Translations under genes and position numbers: made by a program
The notes under the pieces: model-generated
What the model was told of the DNA's origin: nothing
The model's input: only the letters and a program-made list of their open reading frames with translations
Database searches by the model: none
From: Bacteroidota bacterium
Lineage (GTDB): Bacteria; Bacteroidota; Bacteroidia; Chitinophagales; Saprospiraceae
DNA length: 40,093 bases
NCBI GenBank assembly: GCA_014190515.1
Contig: BJGN01000010.1
Span: forward strand, 1-40,093
Direction of reading: 5' to 3'
Shown here: piece after piece, positions 24,270 through 32,175 of the stretch
How the letters are laid out: every line of letters begins with the position of its first letter
How positions within the stretch are numbered: position 1 is the stretch's first letter

Positions 24270-24947
24270 ATGTGTGGAAGGTACTCTTTTAATGTAAAAA
24301 AGGACGTTTTGAAGGTTCTACTTCCAGGCGTTTCCCTTCCAAAAGATTGGGTTGAAAGTTTAAATATTTGCCCAACGGAGCAGGCTTTAGCTATTCATAA
24401 GGTCGATACTATGGCGATATCTTTTATGCGATGGGGTTTTCAACAAAATTATGCTATAAAAAAGGATTTGCCACCATATATAAATGCCCGTTCTGAAACA
24501 ATATTTGAAAAGGTAAATTTCAAAGGATCTATAGTTAATAGAAGATGTATTATACCTGCTGATAGTTTTTATGAATGGAAGTCCTACGGTAAATCAAAAA
24601 TACCTTATAGAATTTTGCCTTCTGAAGATCCTGTTTTGTTTATGGCTGGAATATGGCAAACTTTTGAATATAGTAATCATACCTTTTCTTCTTTTGTTAT
24701 TGTTACCACCGAATCAAATGAGGATATTGCCTTTTTGCATAACAGAATGCCTGTGATATTGGAAACAGAGGATAAGCGGGAAAATTGGCTTTCTGATGCT
24801 GCAACAAAAGAGGAATTAGTGAAAATTATGGTTTCGTCCCCGTCCGCCTATCTAAGGAGTTATCCTGTAGCTCCTCTTGTTAATAACATAAAAGTAAAAA
24901 ATGGTGCTCTTCATGACAAAGGACATTCACCCTTAACTTTATTCTAA
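24270..24947 (+). CDS. SOS response-associated peptidase (SRAP/YedK, HMCES family)
   Basis: This 225-residue protein of the HMCES/YedK family crosslinks to abasic sites in single-stranded DNA and shields them. The catalytic Cys2 directly follows the initiator methionine (MCGRYSFN). The other active-site residues are N72 in INARSET, E102 in SFYEWK and H157 in FLHNRMPVIL. The requirement for Cys2 fixes the start at 24270. It is the first gene of a long plus-strand run and is followed by dtd after 17 bases. Confidence 0.95.
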   Translation: MCGRYSFNVKKDVLKVLLPGVSLPKDWVESLNICPTEQALAIHKVDTMAISFMRWGFQQNYAIKKDLPPYINARSETIFEKVNFKGSIVNRRCIIPADSFYEWKSYGKSKIPYRILPSEDPVLFMAGIWQTFEYSNHTFSSFVIVTTESNEDIAFLHNRMPVILETEDKRENWLSDAATKEELVKIMVSSPSAYLRSYPVAPLVNNIKVKNGALHDKGHSPLTLF

Positions 24948-24964
24948 CACCTATATATACATGT

Positions 24965-25417
24965 ATGAGAGTAGTAATTCAAAGAGTACTGGAAGCCTCG
25001 GTTAAAGTTAATAATGAAGTCGTAGGGAATATTGAAAATGGCTTATTAGTTTTTGCTGGATATGAAGAGGATGATAATAATGAGGATATTGATTGGATAG
25101 TAAGGAAGATTATTGGGTTGCGCATTTTCAATGATAATCAGCAAATTATGAACCTTTCTATTGCTGATACTGGGGGTAATATGTTAGTTATTTCTCAATT
25201 TACCTTACATGCTTCAACCAAAAAAGGAAATAGGCCTTCTTATATAAAGGCAGCAAAACCACAAAGTGCTTTGATTAAATATGAAAGCACCCTTGCATTG
25301 CTCTCTGAGGCATTAGGGAAAAAGGTTGAAAGGGGTATTTTTGGTGCCGATATGAAGGTGTCCTTAATCAATGACGGTCCAGTTACCATTTTAATGGATT
25401 CTAAAAATAAAGAGTAA
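24965..25417 (+). CDS. dtd: D-aminoacyl-tRNA deacylase
   Basis: This 150-residue enzyme hydrolyses D-aminoacyl-tRNA (and mischarged glycyl-tRNA) for translation quality control. The opening MRVVIQRVLEASVKV, the catalytic SQFTLHAS with KKGNRPSY, and the Gly-cisPro motif NDGPVTI near the C-terminus are all present. Length is normal. A MazG-like gene follows after three bases, so they are likely co-transcribed. Confidence 0.96.
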   Translation: MRVVIQRVLEASVKVNNEVVGNIENGLLVFAGYEEDDNNEDIDWIVRKIIGLRIFNDNQQIMNLSIADTGGNMLVISQFTLHASTKKGNRPSYIKAAKPQSALIKYESTLALLSEALGKKVERGIFGADMKVSLINDGPVTILMDSKNKE

Positions 25418-25420
25418 ATA

Positions 25421-25759
25421 ATGGAGATTACTAAAGCACAGGAAATAGTTGATCAATGGATTAAAGCGCTGGGTGTCAGATATTTTAATGAGTTGACTAA
25501 TACTGCTATTCTAATGGAGGAGGTTGGTGAAGTAGCGAGACTTATGGCTAGAATGTATGGGGAGCAATCTTTTAAAAATTCGGAGATTGAAAAAAATAGT
25601 AAAGAAGCGTTAGCTGACGAATTGGCTGATGTTTTTTTTGTTTTAATTTGTATTGCCAATCAGACAGATATAAATTTAGAGATGGCGCTGGAAAAAAATA
25701 TGAAAAAAAAATCAGAAAGGGATAATAAAAGACATTTTGATAATATTAAGCTAAAATAA
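25421..25759 (+). CDS. MazG-like nucleotide pyrophosphohydrolase
   Basis: This short (112 residues), all-helical protein has the MazG metal-binding pattern: EEVGE in ILMEEVGEVARLMARMYG (two glutamates) and ELADVFFVLICIAN (E and D), with a C-terminal KKKSERDNKRHF basic tail. Such single-domain enzymes hydrolyse NTPs or dNTPs to NMP and pyrophosphate in nucleotide-pool cleaning. The family is clear; the nucleotide preference is not. Confidence 0.88.
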   Translation: MEITKAQEIVDQWIKALGVRYFNELTNTAILMEEVGEVARLMARMYGEQSFKNSEIEKNSKEALADELADVFFVLICIANQTDINLEMALEKNMKKKSERDNKRHFDNIKLK

Positions 25760-25795
25760 GAAATTTTAATATTCGTTTTTTTAAAAAGATAATGA

Positions 25796-27073
25796 ATGAA
25801 TGAATTAGGAGGTATAAGCAAAAATCTTAAAGCATTAACTACTTTAGAGAAGTCGCTGCATCTTAAACAAATGCAAATTTCCGGACTCCTTGCCATAACT
25901 AAAGGCATAGGTATGAATCATTCTGCCGCAGACCTTTTTTCCGAATATAAATCTTTTCTCGATTGGGTTTTGGGTGTAAAATCTATGCTTTTGTTTGTAC
26001 GTGAAAATGATAAATGGGAACTCGTCAGTTCTCTTCGCGTACCAGAAGTTCTTCAGAACGTTGATATTGTTGATAAATTTTCTTCTTATTTGGAATTAAA
26101 AAAAATGGAGGGAGATGATCATCCATTAGTAAAATATTTTGATGTTGCTATTCCATTTAACCACAAAGATCAACAAATTGCCTATATTTTCGTAGGTGGA
26201 TTTCTTAGTGAGGACGATGATATTTTTGATAAAGTTCAAATTATTACAGCTATCACTCAGATAATCGCTGTAGCTATTGAAAATAAAAGATTGTTTAAAT
26301 CGCAGATTGACAAAGAAAGGTTGAATCATGAAATGGAACTCGCTGCAGAGGTTCAAAAAATGCTTATTCCTAAAAAATTGCCAATATCTAAAAGTTATGA
26401 ATTTGATAGTATTTATAAACCAAAATTAGGTGTTGGCGGAGATTATTTCGATTATATTCAGTTTGATGATGGAAAATTAGTCTTTTGTGTTGGCGATTTT
26501 ACAGGTAAAGGGGTATCCGCCGCTTTATTAATGTCTAATTTTCAAGCTAATTTTCACACATTAATTAATAAACGTACTGCTTTAGATACATTTATCAGAG
26601 ATTTGAATAATACCGTTTTTAGATTAACAGAAGGAGAGAGATTCATTACTTTTTTTATTGCAGAATATGATATTTATTCTCACTCCTTAACATACATTAA
26701 TGCAGGTCATAATCCACCTTTTTTATTGAATGGAAACCGTCTAATAGAGTTGAAAGATGGTTGCATTTTATTAGGGCCTTTTCCTAAAATTCCACAAATA
26801 GATACTGGTTTTGTGGAACTGGATAAAGACGTTCCATCCATGATTTTAACCTATACAGACGGAATTACCGATATAATGAATGAAGCCGGGGAATATTTTA
26901 ATGAAACCTATCTTAAAGAATTTTTGTTAAAAAACAAAAATATGGATGTTTCAAACTTTAATGAACAATTGAATATTTTTATTGATACTTTTAAGGGGAC
27001 GGAATCTTATCCAGATGATTTTACCGTTCTTACTGGAAAATTTATGTCTCCAAAAGCATTACTAAATAGTTAA
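25796..27073 (+). CDS. PP2C-type serine phosphatase with GAF-like sensor (SpoIIE/RsbU family)
   Basis: This protein of 425 residues has an N-terminal GAF-like region (about 30-165), a linker coiled coil (KERLNHEMELAAEVQKMLIP, about 180-200) and a SpoIIE/RsbU phosphatase domain. The domain's metal-binding motifs are GVGGDYFDY, CVGDFTGKGVSAALLMS, YINAGHNPPFLL, TYTDGITDIMN and DDFTVL. RsbU-type phosphatases dephosphorylate anti-sigma-factor antagonists in partner switching. No anti-sigma or STAS gene is visible in the window, so its target is unknown. Downstream genes follow closely (12 bases, then overlaps), suggesting an operon to about 30.8 kb or beyond. Confidence 0.9.
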   Translation: MNELGGISKNLKALTTLEKSLHLKQMQISGLLAITKGIGMNHSAADLFSEYKSFLDWVLGVKSMLLFVRENDKWELVSSLRVPEVLQNVDIVDKFSSYLELKKMEGDDHPLVKYFDVAIPFNHKDQQIAYIFVGGFLSEDDDIFDKVQIITAITQIIAVAIENKRLFKSQIDKERLNHEMELAAEVQKMLIPKKLPISKSYEFDSIYKPKLGVGGDYFDYIQFDDGKLVFCVGDFTGKGVSAALLMSNFQANFHTLINKRTALDTFIRDLNNTVFRLTEGERFITFFIAEYDIYSHSLTYINAGHNPPFLLNGNRLIELKDGCILLGPFPKIPQIDTGFVELDKDVPSMILTYTDGITDIMNEAGEYFNETYLKEFLLKNKNMDVSNFNEQLNIFIDTFKGTESYPDDFTVLTGKFMSPKALLNS

Positions 27074-27085
27074 AATGGATTCTTT

Positions 27086-27823
27086 ATGAGCCAGTTAAAA
27101 AAAGAAAAGGATATTGCAGGTATTCTTGCCTTACTCTTTGGCTTCATTGGCCTACATCGTTTCTACCTTGGACAAAGAGGCAAGGGAATCCTTTATTTGT
27201 TATTAGTTTTTACAGGTATCTCAGCTATTTTAGGATTAATTGATGCTTTTTCTTTCTTTTCAATGGACAATAAAAGCTTTGATATTAAATATAACAGAGA
27301 TTTTTTGAGGGTTTTACCTAAAAAAGAATTTGATCAAGCCGGAAAAAGGGATGTTGGTAATGCTAAGCATAACAAAAAGGGTAATTTTTCTATGGATAAT
27401 GGAAATATTCACGTTAAAAGTGGTAAATCAAAATTTCTCTCCTACGATTATGATGGAGCCATTTCTGATTTTTCAAAAGCATTGGAAATAAATCCTCGTG
27501 AAATTGCCGCTCACTTTAATATAGCTTGTGCCTATTCGCTGAATGAAAATATTGATAAGGCTCTTTTTCATTTAGATAAAGCGGTTCTTTATGGTTTTGA
27601 TGATTTTGAAAAGATAAAAACGCACGATGCCCTTGCTTTTCTAAGGGTTCAACCCGAGTATATGCTTTTTTTGAACAATAATTTTCGTCTTTCTGGAAAT
27701 ATTATAAAGAATGAACCTTTATTGAATACAGAAAATATTGAAAAATTGGAGCAACTTCGTTTAAGGGGTTTATTAACAGATGAAGAATTTAATGTTCAGA
27801 AAATGAAAATTTCTCGCTTATGA
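27086..27823 (+). CDS. TM2-domain protein with TPR and C-terminal SHOCT-like motif
   Basis: This protein of 245 residues starts with a TM2 domain, two membrane helices around IAGILALLFGFIGLHRFYLGQ and the second helix ending in LIDAF (residues 9-55). A cytoplasmic part follows with one or two TPR-like repeats (YDGAISDFSKALEINP, AAHFNIACAYSLNENIDKALFHLDKAV). The end, EKLEQLRLRGLLTDEEFNVQKMKI, matches the SHOCT oligomerisation motif. Function is unknown. It overlaps the next gene by four bases (ATGA). Confidence 0.82.
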   Translation: MSQLKKEKDIAGILALLFGFIGLHRFYLGQRGKGILYLLLVFTGISAILGLIDAFSFFSMDNKSFDIKYNRDFLRVLPKKEFDQAGKRDVGNAKHNKKGNFSMDNGNIHVKSGKSKFLSYDYDGAISDFSKALEINPREIAAHFNIACAYSLNENIDKALFHLDKAVLYGFDDFEKIKTHDALAFLRVQPEYMLFLNNNFRLSGNIIKNEPLLNTENIEKLEQLRLRGLLTDEEFNVQKMKISRL

Positions 27824-28476
27824 TGGCATCAGCCTTTATTGACCCTTCTATTGTTCCTTTAAAAATTTCAGATTCAGTAGCTGTTGCTATTGATTTTTTT
27901 AAAGAATTTTCTGTAAGACAACTTCCTGTTGTTCAAGATAATATATGTATTGGTATTCTTTCTTTAGATGAAATAGATGATGAATTAGAAGATATCCCCG
28001 TATTGGATTTTATAAATTTAAGTTATTCATTTGCCTCAACTTATGACCATATTTATGAGGTTATGAGAGCTATTTCTGAACAATCAGTTACCCTTTTTCC
28101 CATTATCGATGAAAACAATAACTATTTAGGTTGTATTACTTTAGCCTCCTTGTTTAAAAACTATGTTAATTGTGCCGCTTTTTCCCAACCAGGCTCTATT
28201 GTAGTCTTGGAAATGGATAAGAAAAATTATTCGCTCGCAGAAATTGCCAGAATCGTAGAATCTGAAAATAAAGTTATTTTAAGTTCACTGTTAAGCTCAA
28301 ATACGGAGAGTGATCGTCTCGAAATTACGTTAAAGTTAAATAGTGCCCAAATTCAAAATTTATTATCAACTTTTGAAAGATTTGGTTATAATATAAAGGC
28401 TACATTCGACGAAGAGGATGTCAAGGACACCTTAAAAAATAGGTACGAATCCTTGATGACCTATCTAAATGTCTAA
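27820..28476 (+). CDS. CBS-domain pair protein with ACT-like C-terminus
   Basis: This 218-residue cytoplasmic protein has two CBS motifs: residues about 10-60 (VAVAIDFFKEFSVRQLPVVQ, IGILSLDEI) and about 70-125 (IYEVMRAISEQSVTLFPIID, YLGCITLASLF). The C-terminal 80 residues (SIVVLEMDKKNYSLAEIARIV, IKATFDEED) resemble an ACT domain. CBS-ACT proteins bind adenine nucleotides and amino acids or other ligands. It lies between the TM2 protein and the BamA-like gene, and its role there is unknown. The start overlaps the preceding stop. Confidence 0.85.
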   Translation: MMASAFIDPSIVPLKISDSVAVAIDFFKEFSVRQLPVVQDNICIGILSLDEIDDELEDIPVLDFINLSYSFASTYDHIYEVMRAISEQSVTLFPIIDENNNYLGCITLASLFKNYVNCAAFSQPGSIVVLEMDKKNYSLAEIARIVESENKVILSSLLSSNTESDRLEITLKLNSAQIQNLLSTFERFGYNIKATFDEEDVKDTLKNRYESLMTYLNV

Positions 28477-28482
28477 TCTTTT

Positions 28483-29895
28483 ATGTTAAAATCGTCACTG
28501 CCTTTTCTGTTTTTTACCCTGATTTCCGCCGCTTTAAATGGTCAGTCCGATAGCTCTGTGTTTGTAAAATTAGTATCTATATCAGGTTACAAACACATAA
28601 AAGTTCAAATTATAAGCAGGCAATTAAGTGTTCACGACGGTGATGTTTTTGTCAATAAAAAAGCGCTCGATGACGCATTGCGTTTTTCAGAGCAAATATT
28701 GATAAATACGGGTCTTCTAAGAGAATTGGAATTTGAACTTATAGAACTACAAAAAAATGTTTTTGTAGTCTATCTTGAAGTAAAAGAATCCTGGAATTTT
28801 TATCCTATCCCGTATTTTAATTTAGCAGATCGAAATTTTAATGTATGGTGGGTTGAGCAAAAAAGAGCCTTAAACAGAGTAAATCTCGGTGTAAAATTAT
28901 ATCACAGAAATGTTCTGGGTTATGCTGATGCATTAAAAATTACGTTATCAGATGGTTACAACAGGACTTATAAAATGGAATATAGATTTCCTTATTTAGA
29001 TAAGGCTATGAAATGGGGCGTTTTTGGAAAACTTTCCTTTCAGCAATGGAGAGAAATTAATTATGATACCAGAGAAAATAAACAACTTTTTTTTAGAAAG
29101 CCAGATAATTCTTTCTTGTCAAATTATTTTCTTACCGAGGCAGGCGTAACTTTTAGACCCGCTTTTCAAAGTGTTCATACCTTTTTTTATGGTTTTCAAA
29201 GAAGAATGGTAGATGCTGTCATTTCTAAAAGTCTTAATCCCGATTATCTGCTTAATGGCGATGAAAAGCAAAATTTCTCTTTTTTAAGGTATTCTTATCA
29301 ATTTGATAACAGAGACAATCGATTTTATCCCCTGGATGGTTACTATTTTCAGTTTGAGGCTGAAAAAGCAGGTTTAATCACAAAGGAAGACAGAAACGCT
29401 TTTACGATAATGGGACTTACAGATATTTATAAAGCATTAATTCCAGGTCTGAGTCTATCAGTAGGTGCCAGAGGAAAATATTCATTTATAAGAAATAAGC
29501 AGCCATATTACGATAACAGAGCGCTTGGATTTTCAGAATTTACCACCATGCGTGGCTATGAATATTACCTGGTGGATGGTCTCGATTTAGCTATGTTGCA
29601 AACTACTGCCAGATTATTACTTTTTCAGGGTGTTAATAACTATGGTAAATTAGTTTTTATTGATGCTTTTCGGGTGCAACCTTATAAAGTTTATTTAACC
29701 TTACATAGTGATTGGGGAATAGTTAACAATCCTTTTTCGGTGGAAAATATTAATCCATTGGATAATAAACTGTTGTGGAGTTATGGGGTTGGAATCAATA
29801 TTAAATTGTATTTTGACATGGTAGCCAGAATTGAGTACAGTAGGAATATCGAAAAGGGGGATGGCATTTTTTTAAATTTTAACGCTTCTTTTTAA
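28483..29895 (+). CDS. BamA/TamA-family outer-membrane protein with a single POTRA domain
   Basis: This 470-residue protein has a signal peptide (ending ALNGQ), one POTRA-like domain (residues about 25-105, ending VYLEVKESWNFYP) and a C-terminal Omp85 (bacterial surface antigen) barrel. The barrel carries the loop-6 motif MRGYEYY and ends in FLNFNASF with a terminal aromatic. Essential BamA has five POTRA domains and about 800 residues, so this is an accessory Omp85 protein. Possible roles are lipid or protein export across the outer membrane. It begins six bases after the CBS gene and ends one base before nadK, an unusual operon partner. Confidence 0.85.
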   Translation: MLKSSLPFLFFTLISAALNGQSDSSVFVKLVSISGYKHIKVQIISRQLSVHDGDVFVNKKALDDALRFSEQILINTGLLRELEFELIELQKNVFVVYLEVKESWNFYPIPYFNLADRNFNVWWVEQKRALNRVNLGVKLYHRNVLGYADALKITLSDGYNRTYKMEYRFPYLDKAMKWGVFGKLSFQQWREINYDTRENKQLFFRKPDNSFLSNYFLTEAGVTFRPAFQSVHTFFYGFQRRMVDAVISKSLNPDYLLNGDEKQNFSFLRYSYQFDNRDNRFYPLDGYYFQFEAEKAGLITKEDRNAFTIMGLTDIYKALIPGLSLSVGARGKYSFIRNKQPYYDNRALGFSEFTTMRGYEYYLVDGLDLAMLQTTARLLLFQGVNNYGKLVFIDAFRVQPYKVYLTLHSDWGIVNNPFSVENINPLDNKLLWSYGVGINIKLYFDMVARIEYSRNIEKGDGIFLNFNASF

Positions 29896-29896
29896 T

Positions 29897-30778
29897 ATGC
29901 AAGTGGCTATTTTTTCAAAAGTTTATAAACTTAAAGATCACGCTGCTATAGAGATGTTGATTCAAGCATTACATGCTGAAGACATAACATCTTATTGGTA
30001 TAAGCCATTTTTTGAGGACATAAAAAATGAATTTACTTTTCCCAGAGATGTAGGATTATTTGAAAATCACTTAGATTTTGTGTTAAAAAAGTTTGACTTT
30101 CTTATTGCACTGGGTGGTGACGGAACCATGCTAAATGCCTTATTATATACCAGAGAAAGTGGGGTGCCATTGGTTGGTATAAATTTAGGTAGAATGGGTT
30201 TTTTAGCAACGATTGAGAAAAAAAGAATCACGGAAGCTATTCATTTAATGGCTTTGGGTCGATTATTACGCGAAGAAAGGCAAATGTTGTTTCTGGAAAG
30301 TAATCAGCCCATTTTTGATAACGTACGTTTTGCATTGAATGATTTTACCATTCTGAAAAGGGATACTTCCTCTATGATTACTATTCATACCTATATTAAT
30401 GGAGCTTATCTTAATTCATATTGGGCAGACGGTATTATCGTTTCTACGCCTACAGGTTCTTCGGGATATTCTTTAAGCTGCGGTGGTCCTGTTATATTTC
30501 CACAATCTGGAAACTTCGTTATAACCCCCGTTGCTCCACATAATCTCAATGTTCGTCCAGTAGTTATTTCAGATGATTCCATTATTTCATTTGAAATTGA
30601 AGGTAGAACAGATAATTTTTTGTGTACCCTGGATTCAAGGCATGAAATGGTTACTTCAAATCATCAATTAGCGGTAAGAAGAAACAAATTTCCCGCTTAT
30701 CTTGCACATTTACCTGACATTGGTTTCTTAGATACGCTTCGGGACAAGTTATCCTGGGGTATTGATACCCGAAATTAA
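29897..30778 (+). CDS. nadK: NAD kinase
   Basis: This 293-residue enzyme phosphorylates NAD to NADP. The signatures are LGGDGTMLNAL (GGDG), GINLGRMGFLATI, FALNDFTILKRDTSSM, WADGIIVSTPTGSSGYSLSCGGPVIFP and PVAPHNLNVRPVV. Length is normal. The ATG is two bases after the stop of the BamA-like gene. Confidence 0.97.
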   Translation: MQVAIFSKVYKLKDHAAIEMLIQALHAEDITSYWYKPFFEDIKNEFTFPRDVGLFENHLDFVLKKFDFLIALGGDGTMLNALLYTRESGVPLVGINLGRMGFLATIEKKRITEAIHLMALGRLLREERQMLFLESNQPIFDNVRFALNDFTILKRDTSSMITIHTYINGAYLNSYWADGIIVSTPTGSSGYSLSCGGPVIFPQSGNFVITPVAPHNLNVRPVVISDDSIISFEIEGRTDNFLCTLDSRHEMVTSNHQLAVRRNKFPAYLAHLPDIGFLDTLRDKLSWGIDTRN

Positions 30779-30795
30779 TCGTTAAACTTTTATCT

Positions 30796-31242
30796 ATGAC
30801 TTTCTTGCCTTTTCACAGACAGTTGTTTTTATTATCTTTTATATTTATAACGGTTACTTTTTTATTTGAATCTCAAAAATTTACCTTTTCAGCAGGTTCG
30901 CTAAAAATTAGCAGTGAAACTCATCCCTTGTTCATTATTAGCGCTGGATTAGCTTTTCTTCAGGGTATATTTATTTGGTATTTAATGGTTAAAAAAAATA
31001 TTTCTTTTCCTGAGCCCATGGGATATTTTCACTTTTTCGCCTCCTTTATTTCTTTATTTGGATTGGATTTTCTAGCAAAAAGGATTCCTTCCACTTTATT
31101 TTTAACGGCTGAAGAAGCGAAATGGATACCTTTTTTCAATGGGGGAATTTGGTTCGTTTGTTTTCTATATGTCTCTAGTTTGATATTGTTTTTGAGTACT
31201 TCCTTTATTCTGCTTACGAAAAAGGAAGAGCAATCATCTTAA
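30796..31242 (+). CDS. Small membrane protein of unknown function
   Basis: This 148-residue protein has about four hydrophobic helices: residues 8-22, 45-66, 74-90 and 114-140. No recognisable motif is present. It starts 17 bases after nadK and its 3' end overlaps the 3' end of the convergent mevalonate kinase gene by 29 bases. Codon composition (T-rich, like its neighbours) and helix pattern support a real gene. Confidence 0.6.
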   Translation: MTFLPFHRQLFLLSFIFITVTFLFESQKFTFSAGSLKISSETHPLFIISAGLAFLQGIFIWYLMVKKNISFPEPMGYFHFFASFISLFGLDFLAKRIPSTLFLTAEEAKWIPFFNGGIWFVCFLYVSSLILFLSTSFILLTKKEEQSS

Positions 31243-32107
31243 AACCTGGGTAAAACAAAGAAACCTGTTTTTCTTTTAGGGTTGATAGTCCCAATAAATA
31301 TCCGCCACCACCTGCACCACAAAGTTTTAGATGCGTGTGTCCCTCATTATTTCCTTTATGCCAATACTCAATAAGGTTTTTGGGAATCATGGCTTTAAAA
31401 AAAAGTGTTTGTAATTGACTTAATTCCAACCACTGTTTTTTTAATTCTGTAAATCTGCCGTCTAAATGTTCCTGAATTGTTTGATCAACAACCGGAACAT
31501 AATGGTTTTCAAAATCAGCTGTATAGTCTTTATTGTTATGTATTTCATTTAGAAAAGAGGAGACAAGCGGCTCTGTTTTTCTTGCCATGCCACAGTCTAA
31601 TAAAAAGAAAAACAGGTCTTCGGGTGGGGAAGGAACCTTTATTTTATCTATTTTATCATTTGCCAATAGGAGGGAATGTTTTAAATATGAAACAAGAGGA
31701 TCTGTTCCTGAACTATTTCCATGAAAATAGGATTCCAACACACCCAACTCTTTTTTTAACTCTTGTAAATGTATTATGGATGGGTTTGTAATGGGTGAGA
31801 TTGAAAAATGCGCATAAAAGGCAGCGACTAAGGCTCCTGAACTACCAGCACCATATCCTTGAGGAATAGATGATTCAAAATATAAACCACGGTTTAATTC
31901 CTCTTCAAAATGGACCAAATCATAGTCGGCAGCATGGGGCAATTTCTTTAGATATTTAAGCCATCCGAAGAGTGATGTATTCTCCGCATCCCTCGCATTT
32001 TCCCATTTACCACCTTGTGAAGTTAAGGGAATAGCGAGTGCTTTATTTTTTAAAATAATGGAAAATTCTCCATAAAGTAATATTTTTCCCGGGTAGAAGT
32101 TCTGCAT
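31214..32107 (-). CDS. GHMP-family kinase, probable mevalonate kinase
   Basis: This 297-residue protein opens with NFYPGKILLYGEFSIILKNKALAIPL, as in mevalonate kinases. It carries the GHMP ATP loop IPQGYGAGSSGALVAAFY and the C-terminal LCGAGGGGYLLGL motif. Such kinases convert mevalonate to 5-phosphomevalonate for isoprenoid synthesis; several Bacteroidota use this pathway. No other mevalonate gene is in the window, so a related GHMP substrate cannot be excluded. On the minus strand TTTG (32148-32145) and TAGCTTTT (32127-32120) form a possible weak promoter. Confidence 0.82.
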   Translation of the reverse strand: MQNFYPGKILLYGEFSIILKNKALAIPLTSQGGKWENARDAENTSLFGWLKYLKKLPHAADYDLVHFEEELNRGLYFESSIPQGYGAGSSGALVAAFYAHFSISPITNPSIIHLQELKKELGVLESYFHGNSSGTDPLVSYLKHSLLLANDKIDKIKVPSPPEDLFFFLLDCGMARKTEPLVSSFLNEIHNNKDYTADFENHYVPVVDQTIQEHLDGRFTELKKQWLELSQLQTLFFKAMIPKNLIEYWHKGNNEGHTHLKLCGAGGGGYLLGLSTLKEKQVSLFYPGFKMIALPFS

Positions 32108-32130
32108 AATATGGAATATAAAAGCTAAAT

Positions 32131-32138
32131 TACTTTTG
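32131..32138 (+). promoter_or_regulatory. -7 element (TACTTTTG) of the NRAMP-like gene
   Basis: An exact TAnnTTTG match lies 37 bases upstream of the transporter start. No good -33 TTTG is visible. It overlaps the divergent promoter region of the mevalonate kinase gene. Confidence 0.45.
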
Positions 32139-32175
32139 TTTTTTCAAATTCTTGTATGCCTAATAACTTAATTTA

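Noticed and set aside
31477-31791. A 104-residue plus-strand open frame within the mevalonate kinase gene
   Set aside because: It is antisense to the GHMP motifs and has no recognisable features.
32108-32175. A metal-responsive riboswitch upstream of the NRAMP-like gene
   Set aside because: The leader is too short (about 30 bases after the -7 box) and no yybP-ykoY-like or other known stem pattern is seen.
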